Source of the DNA: Candidatus Nitrosocosmicus franklandus | Lineage (GTDB): Archaea; Thermoproteota; Nitrososphaeria; Nitrososphaerales; Nitrososphaeraceae | Reading direction: 5' to 3' | Length of the DNA: 64,000 bases | NCBI RefSeq assembly: GCF_900696045.1 | Contig: NZ_LR216287.1 | Span: forward strand, 248,001 to 312,000 | Shown: positions 34,349 to 43,565 of the stretch, piece after piece | Layout: each line of letters starts with the position of its first letter | Position numbering within the stretch: the first letter of the stretch is position 1 | Made by a program: the position numbers and the translations under genes | Notes under the pieces: generated by a model | Database searches by the model: none | What the model saw: only the letters and a program-made list of their open reading frames with translations | What the model was told of the DNA's origin: nothing

Positions 34349-34699
34349 ATGAATCATCATATCCTAATTAAAGTAATTACCAAGAAAGATAAAGCATATA
34401 TCGTTATTGTATGGTTACCAATAGGGTTAACCTTAATAGGATTGAGCGCGATAGTCGTGGTAACTGACGTTAGATCAGTCAAAGATATGATCAATTACAG
34501 ATTAGACGAGATTAACCAAATAAATAACCAATTAGTAGATGCTTGTAATTGGGATGTTCCCACGGACATAGCCGTAGATTTGTACGATACTCAATTAAAA
34601 GTAGCATGGAATAATTTTTCTCACGATAATAATGAAAGAGAAAATCTTAGCAGTTGTTCGAAAATTAATCTCTGTTTGGAAGAGAGAGGTATTTTATAA
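34349..34699 (+). CDS. hypothetical one-helix membrane protein
   Basis: A 116-residue frame: basic N-terminus, one hydrophobic helix (about 18-38, IVIVWLPIGLTLIGLSAIVV) and a polar domain (SVKDMINYRLDEINQINNQL, CNWDVPTDIAVDLYD). The last 20 residues overlap another open frame beginning at 34632, so a frameshift could have altered the end. No family recognised. Reality is uncertain in this decay-prone region. Confidence 0.4.
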   Translation: MNHHILIKVITKKDKAYIVIVWLPIGLTLIGLSAIVVVTDVRSVKDMINYRLDEINQINNQLVDACNWDVPTDIAVDLYDTQLKVAWNNFSHDNNERENLSSCSKINLCLEERGIL

Positions 34700-34926
34700 T
34701 ACTAATAGGATCGATATTGTGTATTTCTACACTTATTATGATTCTTCGATAACGCTTGGCAAAGTAATTGGTAGAGGCAAAACAAGACAGACTCTGGATA
34801 GATTGATTATTGATTTATTAACGGTTGATGATTATCGAAATGAAGATAAGAAGAATAGTGAAAAGTATATCTAAAATGGTTTAAAGATTTCTAGTTATAT
34901 ATTTTCCACTACTAAGAATCCGTTCA

Positions 34927-35262
34927 ATGTGTCTATATATTTTTGGATTGGTCATACCTACTTGTTCAATCTTTTTGTTATATTATTCTGTCATTCTGAA
35001 TCGATACAATAGTCGCAATACATGTAAGTTGACCGATTCAAGAAAGATTACTATAATTCTCCTTGGGCTTGACAGATTTGATCATAAGAATTTGATTTTT
35101 ATTATCATTGTCCAATCCTCCTTAAATAAAGAGCACTTGCAAGAAAATTTCGTGAGGATCTTTTTGAAAGCAAAAGTGGGAATCCAAAAAGACGAAACCT
35201 ATGGTGATGACTATAAACCGGTGATAATACCAAATGACAAGTTAAAACCAAATCACCTTTGA
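34927..35262 (+). CDS. hypothetical membrane protein, uncertain
   Basis: A 111-residue frame with an N-terminal hydrophobic segment (YIFGLVIPTCSIFLLYYSVI) and a C-terminal polar part (GIQKDETYGDDYKPVIIPND). It follows the broken-looking frames at 34349-34874 on the same strand, so it may be a downstream fragment of one decayed gene. No motif recognised. Confidence 0.3.
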   Translation: MCLYIFGLVIPTCSIFLLYYSVILNRYNSRNTCKLTDSRKITIILLGLDRFDHKNLIFIIIVQSSLNKEHLQENFVRIFLKAKVGIQKDETYGDDYKPVIIPNDKLKPNHL

Positions 35263-35844
35263 TTTAAGAATCAAACCGTAAATTAAACATCGTCATAGTA
35301 TGACTCTCCTTGTAATCCATTTTAACTATCCTTGATAAATAACATCCCTTTTGAGAAAGTATATATAAATTATTTCCCTCAAAGATATCGTAATTGAAAT
35401 CCCAATGAAGAATATTTAAAATTTAATTAGGTTAATATCTTTAAACATATCGACCAATAAAATGTGCATGATTTGAAGCACAGAATCAATAAGACGCACT
35501 GATTTTTCTGCAGAGTATATCGTTTACGAACCCATCGAGGCAATCTACCTCAACTGACGTCCAAACCTCATTTATATAAATACTATTTTTGGTGATTACT
35601 TTTACTAACACACCGCAGAGTACCTGATTCGAATTGATGATCATATATATAGAAATAAGTCACGAAAGGAAAAGAATTAGCCAGACGAATTCGCTCTTTG
35701 ATTCATGATTTCATCATCTATTATAGAATCAATAGATATACAAATATCTTGTTTTTAATATTTTATTGCATTATCATGCTAATTGTGACCTCATTTCCCG
35801 GAATCCAATGTTTGTGTGATTCTAGGTATTTAGTAAAGTCTGCT
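35263..35844. other. spacer
   Basis: About 580 AT-rich bases. A 69-codon plus-strand frame at 35698 has no motif and lies downstream of a convergent gene; not accepted. Confidence 0.45.
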
Positions 35845-36453
35845 TTAATCACCATCATCTTTCAAAGAATTCCTGAGATTTTTCAATCTACCTATTTCTT
35901 GTTCTAGTTGCCGCTTCCTCATAGCGCGTTTTTTATACTGTTCGTCCAAGTAAAGTATATCATTCTGCATTTTTCCAATAGTGTGCAGACTAGATATCAG
36001 GGCCTGAATATCTGCTTTAGTCAAACACTCTTCTTTTACTTTGTCCAATAAATGAAGAAATAAGTGAAGATCTTTTCCAAGCTGGTGATACAAATTGACC
36101 AACTCATACTTTCCGTTCAATCTAAGATAGTCCTGATAGTATTTTAAGACTGTATCTGCATCCAGATCAAGTGCAATTACAACATCAGTTGGACGTTTTT
36201 TCTCTCTAAAAAGATAAAAAGATTGAGCATAGGGAGACAATTTTGAGATCGGCTTTTCTTCTAATTTTGCATGGTCAGATTCGGAATCATTCTCATCCCC
36301 ACTAGCCTTTCTTATTATTTCACAAATATCATTAATGGACATATGAACGAGCTTAGCGATTTCCCTAACTGGCTTTCCCTCTCCGGCAAGCTTTATGATT
36401 AGTTTTTCTTTTTGTTTTCTATTTAATAGAACCAAATGGATAATACATACCAT
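35845..36453 (-). CDS. HTH-coiled-coil protein (paralogue of 24663-25253)
   Basis: A 202-residue DNA-binding protein with an N-terminal helix-turn-helix (KPVREIAKLVHMSINDICEI, about 27-46), an internal helical repeat (AQSFYLFREKKRPTDVVIAL) and a coiled-coil end (about 165-198, YKKRAMRKRQLEQEIGRLKN). A TATA box (tttatataaa, 36470-36479) lies about 21-26 bases upstream of ATG 36453, and five same-strand copies of TGTGGTA begin at 36513, possibly its operator. Similar in layout to the element-borne paralogue, but in host DNA. Confidence 0.72.
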   Translation of the reverse strand: MVCIIHLVLLNRKQKEKLIIKLAGEGKPVREIAKLVHMSINDICEIIRKASGDENDSESDHAKLEEKPISKLSPYAQSFYLFREKKRPTDVVIALDLDADTVLKYYQDYLRLNGKYELVNLYHQLGKDLHLFLHLLDKVKEECLTKADIQALISSLHTIGKMQNDILYLDEQYKKRAMRKRQLEQEIGRLKNLRNSLKDDGD

Positions 36454-37675
36454 ATATATCAGGATTTTATTTATATAAAGATCTGATTCTATTGATTCTC
36501 CTGATTTTACCGTGTGGTATTTACCGTGTGGTATTTACCGTGTGGTAACTGTTTTACAGTTGTGGTAGTGCTCATTAATATAGTACTTGAAGATAAGTAT
36601 TTCAGAATTGTGGTAGGATCCACGGAGACAGATTTTTCGAGGTTAAGTAACTAAGTAATCGAAATTACTTGTTGTAGAAAATCCAAAATAATTGATTTTA
36701 CTCCAATTTGCAGTAATGATCAATGAAGACGCTTAATTATCAACTCTCATTGTTAGCAATAAAAAGAGTTGATAACTATTTTCGGATGTTATCAGTCAGA
36801 CATGAACGGGTAAGAAGCTTCTTAAATAACACACTAAAACGCAACAATTCCCATTGCAAATTTACATCAAACCGCCAATGGAACAGGATTTAAACAAATG
36901 AATATAACTTTGTAATCTAACATAACTAATATATATCAATTTACTTTTTAATGTCGACCAAATTATTAAGTGAAGATAACGGAATATTGATGGGTTAAAC
37001 AGCCAAATCACCTAAGAAAACTCGCAAGAAAATCACAAAGAACTTAGCCATGTATTATAGGAAAATTTCCAAAATCAAGAATAAATAATGTACCAGTATT
37101 TGAATCAATTAGAAAATCACATGTTTAACAATCTAATAAGATTCTTGATACCCTATGTTTTTAATTATTAACCTGCAAGGTTTAGCAGCTAACTAATACA
37201 CTATTCGTACTATATAAATAGAGACAAATTCTATTCAAGACATTGATCAGAAATTCAGTTCTGATATTCCATAAGAATCCATAAATTTCAATCTAGTTCA
37301 TTTAATTTTGTAAATATTCGATTCTAGGAATGAATTAGACGACAATCATTCGCATGAGTATTGTGAAATTCCCCTATTTTATGTTAGCTCAAAACTTCAC
37401 TCTTGCTTAATCCAAGCAATAGTGGTAAAAAGTAACATTTGTAAGTCATATGCCGATTCAAGAAGTATTAATTACCTGTAGATGGGACGTTTTGGGTACA
37501 GAAGGATGTATTAATAATTCAATATTTATCTTGGATCTTAACTAAATTCAATTAGAAAAAAACACGAGTATAAACGGATAAACATTCCAATCAAGTAGCA
37601 AAGGAAAGTACGGAGCTGTGGTTATCAGAGCAGATAAGAATTAAGTTTATTTGTTTCATGAATTGATAAATAATT
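36454..37675. other. long spacer with repeats upstream of the HTH gene
   Basis: About 1.2 kb. The left 160 bases hold a TATA box and five TGTGGTA copies. At 36951-37088 a 45-codon frame (MSTKLLSEDNGILMG, then TAA at 36996, then TAKSPKKTRKKITKN and on) is interrupted by one in-frame stop and may be a dead small gene. Nothing else is recognised. Confidence 0.45.
36506..36547 (+). repeat. three tandem 14-bp TTTACCGTGTGGTA repeats
   Basis: Three exact tandem copies, each containing the imperfect palindrome TACC-GTGT-GGTA. Two further TGTGGTA half-copies follow in the same orientation at 36561-36567 and 36609-36615. They lie about 53-160 bases upstream of the HTH gene at 36453 and beyond its TATA box, the place for an activator or cooperative repressor site. 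Confidence 0.75.
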
Positions 37676-37879
37676 ATGTCTCCATCACACACAACCTTGG
37701 ATCTGAAATACGTTGTCTCTATGATTACGACTATTCTATTTGTTTCATTGATTGGTATTAATAATAATGTTAGTGCAACATTGATACTTCAAAATCAAAA
37801 TCAAGTTGAGAATTTAAAACAAGAGGTCGATAACATACGAAACTCCTTTAACAGTAAAAAAGCGATTTTAATATCATAA
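37676..37879 (+). CDS. short exported protein, possibly truncated
   Basis: A 67-residue frame with a signal-peptide-like N-terminus (YVVSMITTILFVSLIGINNN) and a short amphipathic helix (QVENLKQEVDNIRNSFNSKK). The abrupt end and gene-like scraps downstream (for example GYPENDRVLVI near 38055-38085) suggest a longer exported protein that has decayed. No family recognised. Confidence 0.4.
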   Translation: MSPSHTTLDLKYVVSMITTILFVSLIGINNNVSATLILQNQNQVENLKQEVDNIRNSFNSKKAILIS

Positions 37880-38260
37880 AGCAGTCATTGAAGAATATTT
37901 TTGACATCATTATCGAGAATCAGTCAAGCCCTGGCATATATTATGAATTAGAGTTACCACCATTGCCATCAACAAACCAATCCACCATGAACCAGTTGGA
38001 TTGAGTTATCAATAGTACAAGGCAATTATCCAAATTCTTAGTTATAGGGCGGGGTTATCCTGAAAATGATAGGGTACTAGTAATATAAGAAAGGCGACTT
38101 AAAATATTGATCAAGGTTTTGAATCCAGGATAAGATTTCGATGTTGCCTCTACAAGATGAAAACTTCGCCTTGGTTGTAGTAAAGTAACTCATATGCAAA
38201 AATATCGTATCTCAAAAAAAATAGATTTTTTGTATGAGACGGATAGTGAAAAAAAGAGGA
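37880..38260. other. spacer, possible gene remains
   Basis: About 380 bases between convergent genes. Short peptide-like scraps without continuous frame suggest pseudogene decay, but nothing can be assigned. Confidence 0.35.
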
Positions 38261-39315
38261 TCAGTCTTCTGTAATAGTAATTTCCTTAACTACATCAAAG
38301 CTACTTCCTAAGTTAGTATCATGAATTGTGTATGTTATCACATAGTTTCCAGAAGGAAAAGGGAATGTCTGAGATATTGTAAATGGAATGAAAACCTCCT
38401 TATTTTGATGATGAGAGATGATTTCACTAACTGGGAGTCCTTGTTGTCCAGTCAAGACATTTCCTTCTGTATCAGAAATGACAAAATCTGCAGAAAAGTT
38501 AATCGTATAGAGTCACTTCCTTCTCCAGTTGTTCCATACTCAAATCCTACTGGTTCTATGTATAGAATAATATCTTCTCCAGGACTAAATGTACTGGAAT
38601 TTCTTTGATCATAAACACCATAGCCTTGAGGGTCTGCATTTACAAATGTATCAAATGCAGAACTAAATGTTTGACTTTGATTACCAACATTCGTTAGAAC
38701 ATCTGGAATTTCAGTCTGGATGTTTTCTAATGAAATATTTTCCAACAGTAGTCTGGCCATTGTTGAATTTATTGATATGGAATCGACAACATATTCCGCT
38801 ACAGGTAAAAATGGTTCATAAATATTATTGGATGCTACAAATACAACATAGGTTTGAGTTCCATTAGGGCTAATGGAAACAATATCCAATACGTTCCTTC
38901 TTAACTCTCCTTCTAAATGTTGACTAGATAAGAAGGAACATGCGGGTTCATCGTTTAAAGTATACTTATCGCATGTAATCGGCTCCAAGAGTACAAAATC
39001 ATCATATTGTTGATACTGTGACATGAAAGAATCTAATACAGCACTAGAATTGGTATAAAAAGGTTCACTAATCATCAGTTCGATCCATGCAAATGAATTT
39101 CCTTTGTCATTGTAATGAAAAATATAATCTATTGGTGCCAATGCTTCAGCACCTGAAATCTCACTTACATTCCAATTTGATGGTACCTGAACAGAGAACA
39201 AACCATTTTCCTCTTCAAAAGTGTTCCAAGTGACCTGGGCAAAACTTTGACCAAAAATCGGAATAGTAAATACCCATATTAAAACCAAAGTAAGAATAAA
39301 TGAAGCTAATTTCAT
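38261..39315 (-). pseudogene. secreted protein gene with a frameshift
   Basis: Two minus-strand frames form one protein of about 350 residues. The 5' part (38452-39315, 287 residues) has a signal peptide (about 1-26), a PsbP-like domain start (NGLFSVQVPSNWNVSE) and runs to GEGSDSIRLTF. There the frame shifts; the true continuation in the other frame reads FSADFVISDTEGNVLTGQQG and on to VVKEITITED at 38261. The shift lies at the AAAA run 38494-38497 (TTTT on the coding strand): one extra T restores the frame. It may be a real mutation, programmed slippage or a base error. Function unknown; exported. Confidence 0.75.
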
Positions 39316-40411
39316 GAATTTACATAGTCTCCGAATATATATAGATTAACTACATTATTGGCGAGCGCTTTCATAAATACTACTGTGTCCAGGTTAAGGT
39401 TTTTGAAAATATTAAGAAAATTCTTACATGAGTAGCACATATTAATGGGACCGTTTGGCATTTATTTGGAGTTACTGACAAATAGACTAATGACATAATA
39501 CATCTTTCAATCAAGACATTATTTTCTTTGAATATCATTGTGAAACTTAAATCCCAAAATTAGTAAATATGTACAGAGAGAAACAACCCACTTGCAATAA
39601 TTAGTTCTGAATTTTCATTCAAATAGATTATTTGAATTAGTTGAATAATAAAATAAAATTCGGATAAATTTTAGATTGATTATTTATTCTTTTCATTTGT
39701 TCTTAAATTGATTTGTCCGCATAACCTTATGATACTCTTGCAATACTCATACATTACTTTCCAGCATTTGTAACAGGAATTAGTTGGTCTGATCAAGCCA
39801 TTACATTCTTATTCTTTAAACGTCCACAGATGCAAGTCATGATCAAAAATAATAATACCAAAAATAGGTATCAATTAGTACGCTTGTTAATTTTCGATCA
39901 ATCAGATCACCCAGCAAACGGGCTAAATCACATATTAAATTAGAAATATCAAGATTGTGATACTTTTTGGAATTATTATTGAAAATCAAAAATATGAAGA
40001 AATGTTAGGTTGAAACCAAGTAAGCTGTTTTGTAAATATAATCAAGAAATTGAGGGTTAGTAACTCAAATTCATAGTTTATATCGACAGATCAAGAGATT
40101 ATAGTTTACATAGTAACTTGAATATTATAGAGATATAGGAAATCGAATACTAGTGATTAGAGGTAGAAAGGTTAGTAAGGTATGATCAACTAGTTTTGAC
40201 ATATGATCTATCTTTACAATTAGAAGAGGGTCAACGTTGTAGTAAAGGGCAATAGAGACGATTTATGACAAATAATATCTAGCCATGTGTTATCTTTTAA
40301 TATGGAGAATTTTAACAGCTATTTATAGTAGTATTTCAAAAGATCCGATATGTCTTTCCAATTTTAGAAAACAATAGTGGTCAGAATAAATTGATTCTAA
40401 TAATAAGCAAT
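39316..40411. other. 1.1-kb AT-rich spacer
   Basis: No accepted frame, RNA gene or repeat is visible. It separates two minus-strand genes and contains the cyclase gene's downstream region and the frameshifted gene's promoter. Confidence 0.5.
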
Positions 40412-41242
40412 TCACTTGAATTCTTTAGTCATATATACTTTGTAAGGTTTTTGATTGTGTTTGTCGATATATTTCCAATCCAAATTTTCCAACGGAACTT
40501 GCTCAAATTGGGACTGAACACTAGGATGTAATAGTGAAAAAAAGGTTCCTCCCACCGAAATTCTGTTAGGAAGAGTAAGAGATGTTATTTTGGCTGTAAC
40601 GTTCATGACATAGCCAATCAGATCTATTTGTGAACTCTTGTCCTTTCCATATTGGATAACAACGTTTTCCCCTTCGGTCATCCCTATTTTAATCTTGATT
40701 GCAGGATAGCCGTGTTTACGGAAAACAGGATCGATATCATTTCTCAACACCGATATCATCGATTTGGCGCAATTATATGCTCTATCACATACAAGATATT
40801 TGTTAAATCCCGAAGGAAAAAAAGAAATGATAGCGTCGCCTACATATTTCAAAACAAACCCTCCATAACTTTCTACTACTGATGATAACTCATGAGAAAA
40901 TGCCTTAATTATTGTAACAACCTGCTCTGTAGACAATGACATACTCATTTTTGTGGAACCTACCATATCTGCATACATTATAACAAGATCAACCTTTGAA
41001 TTTACATGCTCGAGTAAAAACCGCTGGCCTCTTTCAATAGAGGTATTATATTGATATCTTTCACTCAGGGCGCTTTCTAAGCGACCTTGTCGTAAGTGAC
41101 GGAGTGTTCTGAAATCTACTACATTATTGTCAATTATGTCCAGGTCATTTTCATCGGTTGTACTGTTTGAGATTTCATTGTTTTTTTGATCTTGCTCGGA
41201 ATATTGGCTTTTAGAATCATTATCATCATTAATTGAAAACAA
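40412..41242 (-). CDS. class III adenylate/guanylate cyclase domain protein
   Basis: A 276-residue protein with one class III cyclase homology domain (about 80-265). VDLVIMYADMVGSTKMS (about 84-100) holds the first metal Asp92, and GGFVLKYVGDAIISFFP (about 127-143) holds the second, Asp136. DLIGYVMNVTAKITSLTLPN (about 205-224) matches the transition-state region near the usual Asn. An acidic N-terminal tail (about 1-40) has no sensor domain. It probably makes cAMP from ATP as a cytosolic homodimer; nucleotide choice is not certain. Start is TTG 41242. Confidence 0.85.
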   Translation of the reverse strand: MFSINDDNDSKSQYSEQDQKNNEISNSTTDENDLDIIDNNVVDFRTLRHLRQGRLESALSERYQYNTSIERGQRFLLEHVNSKVDLVIMYADMVGSTKMSMSLSTEQVVTIIKAFSHELSSVVESYGGFVLKYVGDAIISFFPSGFNKYLVCDRAYNCAKSMISVLRNDIDPVFRKHGYPAIKIKIGMTEGENVVIQYGKDKSSQIDLIGYVMNVTAKITSLTLPNRISVGGTFFSLLHPSVQSQFEQVPLENLDWKYIDKHNQKPYKVYMTKEFK

Positions 41243-42234
41243 GTGCTATGTCCCAAAATATTATATATTAATTTTATCTTGAATTTGCTGTCTAATCAGA
41301 TAGTCCTTCTACCAGAAATTGCCATTATAATTAATTTCGGACATCTTTTTTATGAATAACTTTTTGGATAAAAGGTAACTTAGTATTTGGTTAGACGCGA
41401 ATAGGGTTTAACAGTCTATGAGTATGCTATAAATCCAAGGGTATATCACAATAGATCATTCCAACACCACTTGACCCATTTTTGTGACATCATGACATCA
41501 TGTGTTTAAGGAGGTATTCATAGGATGAGTCGATATGATTACGATTTCAAATTCATTAACCGCCTATCACCCAGAGTAGGGAAGAAGGAGGATGTTAAGA
41601 TCAATTCTTCAACAAGTAATGAGTGTCGAGTCAAAAAGGATCAAAAGATGTCCGATAGACCTTTGTAACCTATTGTATAAACAGTCAAGTTAATCTACAA
41701 ACGTAATGACTCCATTTCTCTTGACTTTGATTATTTGATCGTCATAAGCAGCTACAGGGCAGATCTTAATTGAAGTTACTGCTTACTTCGACATCTGAAA
41801 CGGTGATCTACATGAGATCGCGAACATAATTAACATTTATCTAAAAAGTATAAAGTAGCATTATTTTAGAGAGAAATCATATTTCATATATGACGTCAAA
41901 TAAATTTATGTTGTGAACGATTATGAAGCACTAAAGTCGCTATAGCCAAGTTTATTTATCTTCTAGAGACTGCCTGTTCCGGATTACTCGATCTTGCGGA
42001 ATTTGTAATTCAGATTCATTAGTACAAGTCAAGCGTCTTTAATTACTGGATCACTACTAATACCAAGTGCAAGACCTGAGAAGATCCAAAATAATATCCT
42101 CGTGAATAGATATGAAGTTTTCTTTATGTTAAACATCTTAATCAATTATTGAAAATAAATAAGAAAAACGAAATTTGATTGGTCAATGCCCATAGTCAAT
42201 TTTGAAGATTCTGCACGCGTAATCATGTTTTAAT
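41243..42234. other. 1-kb spacer with one small candidate gene
   Basis: AT-rich spacer with no long frame. The only candidate is the 47-codon frame at 41525, which has a strong ribosome binding site (listed separately). Confidence 0.45.
41525..41668 (+). CDS. possible small basic protein, 47 aa
   Basis: ATG 41525 is preceded by AAGGAGGT (41508-41515), a near-perfect Shine-Dalgarno sequence nine bases upstream, rare in this mostly leaderless region. It encodes a charged peptide (MSRYDYDFKFINRLSPRVGK at the start, KKDQKMSDRPL at the end). No motif. The strong ribosome binding site is the main support. Confidence 0.35.
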   Translation: MSRYDYDFKFINRLSPRVGKKEDVKINSSTSNECRVKKDQKMSDRPL

Positions 42235-43488
42235 TCAGGTTCTTAATGCGGCTATTGGTGTTACTCGAGAGGCTTTCCATGCAGGCAAAAAGCCTGCCAC
42301 CATTGATAAAATCACAGATGTTATCCACACTCTTGCCAGATCTGAAACAGTATAGATTGGATCCAGTGGGGGACCCTCATCTGCACCTGGTCCTGATCTA
42401 GTTAACATATAACCACCACCTATGCCGCCAAGAAGACCGACTGTTCCCCCTAACATTCCTATTATAATTGCTTCAACCAAGAAAAGCATCAAAATTGTAC
42501 TCCCAGAGGCTCCTATCGCCTTGAGTGTTCCAATTTCCTTGGTTCTTTCCACCACAGATGTAAATAAGGTGGTGATGATTCCAACCGCTCCAACTATCAG
42601 GGATATGATGGCGATGCCGAACAAAAATGAAGTAATTCCTGCAGTAAATTCCTGTACTGTCTCTAAAATAGCTTTTACTGTTGTAATTCCTATATTGTTC
42701 TTATAGACTGCCTTAATTTGCTCTTCTACAATATCTACAGAATTGCTATCTTCAGCAGCTACAAATAAGGAATCAAACTTGCCTGCTCTCTGAAATAATG
42801 AGTTGCCAGCATCGACGTTAATCACAATAGCACTATCTATAGTGGGATTACCTGTCGACTCCATTATACCAGATACTACAAAGTTTTTAGAATTTTCTTG
42901 AGTATTACCTGCTTCATCAACAAACGAATAAGTTAGAGTTATGGCCTCACCTAACTGGGCAAATGGAACGTCCTCACCTGGAGGAAAGGCAACATCTTCA
43001 GCCAATATCGCTGCTGAGGGATCTCCTTCTCTGATAGAAGAACCTTCAAAGTATTTTAAAGTGGGTGCTATGATAGTAAGAGAGGTAGGATTAACAGACA
43101 AGACAGGATTAGATTTAGAATCGCCTCGAGACGACACAGTTACTGTTTCTTGGAAAGAAGGTACTACTTCGTCTACAAACGGAAGTGATCCAATTCTACT
43201 TATAACAGCTTGATTTAGTGTTATTTTGGCAGTAGGTGCTGGAGAGGGGCCAGAAATAGCCCCACCTGTGGAACCCCCATCTGATTGAGGAATACTACTT
43301 ACAAATAAAATGTTTGGTGCAAGATTGCTAAATTGCTTGTTAAAAAATTCCGTAAAGCCAGCACTAAATCCGCTTACTGCTACAAGCAGACTACTTCCAG
43401 CCATAACCATTAATATCGTAAGAATGGATCTCACCTTTCTCTCCTTAATTGCATTAAACGCAAGAAGTAATAGCTGTTTAAAATTCAT
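42235..43488 (-). CDS. ABC transporter permease, MacB/FtsX type
   Basis: A 417-residue membrane protein with the MacB/LolC layout: one N-terminal helix (about 20-45, RSILTILMVMAGSSLLVAVS), a large extracytoplasmic domain (about 50-275) and the FtsX domain with three helices (about 285-315, 330-360 and 388-408), containing SVVERTKEIGTLKAIGASGS (about 313-332), the signature FtsX loop. It is last of a three-gene set on the minus strand with the exported subunit and the ATPase. It works with that ATPase to move lipids, peptides or lipoproteins, or to act as a mechanotransmitter; substrate unknown. Confidence 0.88.
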   Translation of the reverse strand: MNFKQLLLLAFNAIKERKVRSILTILMVMAGSSLLVAVSGFSAGFTEFFNKQFSNLAPNILFVSSIPQSDGGSTGGAISGPSPAPTAKITLNQAVISRIGSLPFVDEVVPSFQETVTVSSRGDSKSNPVLSVNPTSLTIIAPTLKYFEGSSIREGDPSAAILAEDVAFPPGEDVPFAQLGEAITLTYSFVDEAGNTQENSKNFVVSGIMESTGNPTIDSAIVINVDAGNSLFQRAGKFDSLFVAAEDSNSVDIVEEQIKAVYKNNIGITTVKAILETVQEFTAGITSFLFGIAIISLIVGAVGIITTLFTSVVERTKEIGTLKAIGASGSTILMLFLVEAIIIGMLGGTVGLLGGIGGGYMLTRSGPGADEGPPLDPIYTVSDLARVWITSVILSMVAGFLPAWKASRVTPIAALRT

Positions 43489-43565
43489 TGTTTATACAAC
43501 CCCCTTTGTTTCGCGGCGAATATTCAATCGACTTGTCCAATGCGCGTAGTTTTCTCAAAATCAAA

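Noticed and set aside
34632-34874. 80-codon plus-strand frame overlapping the end of the 34349 gene
   Set aside because: No motif and overlaps in another frame; may be part of a decayed gene but cannot be defined.
36506-36547. CRISPR array
   Set aside because: Repeats are tandem without spacers; no cas genes and no spaced repeats anywhere in the window.
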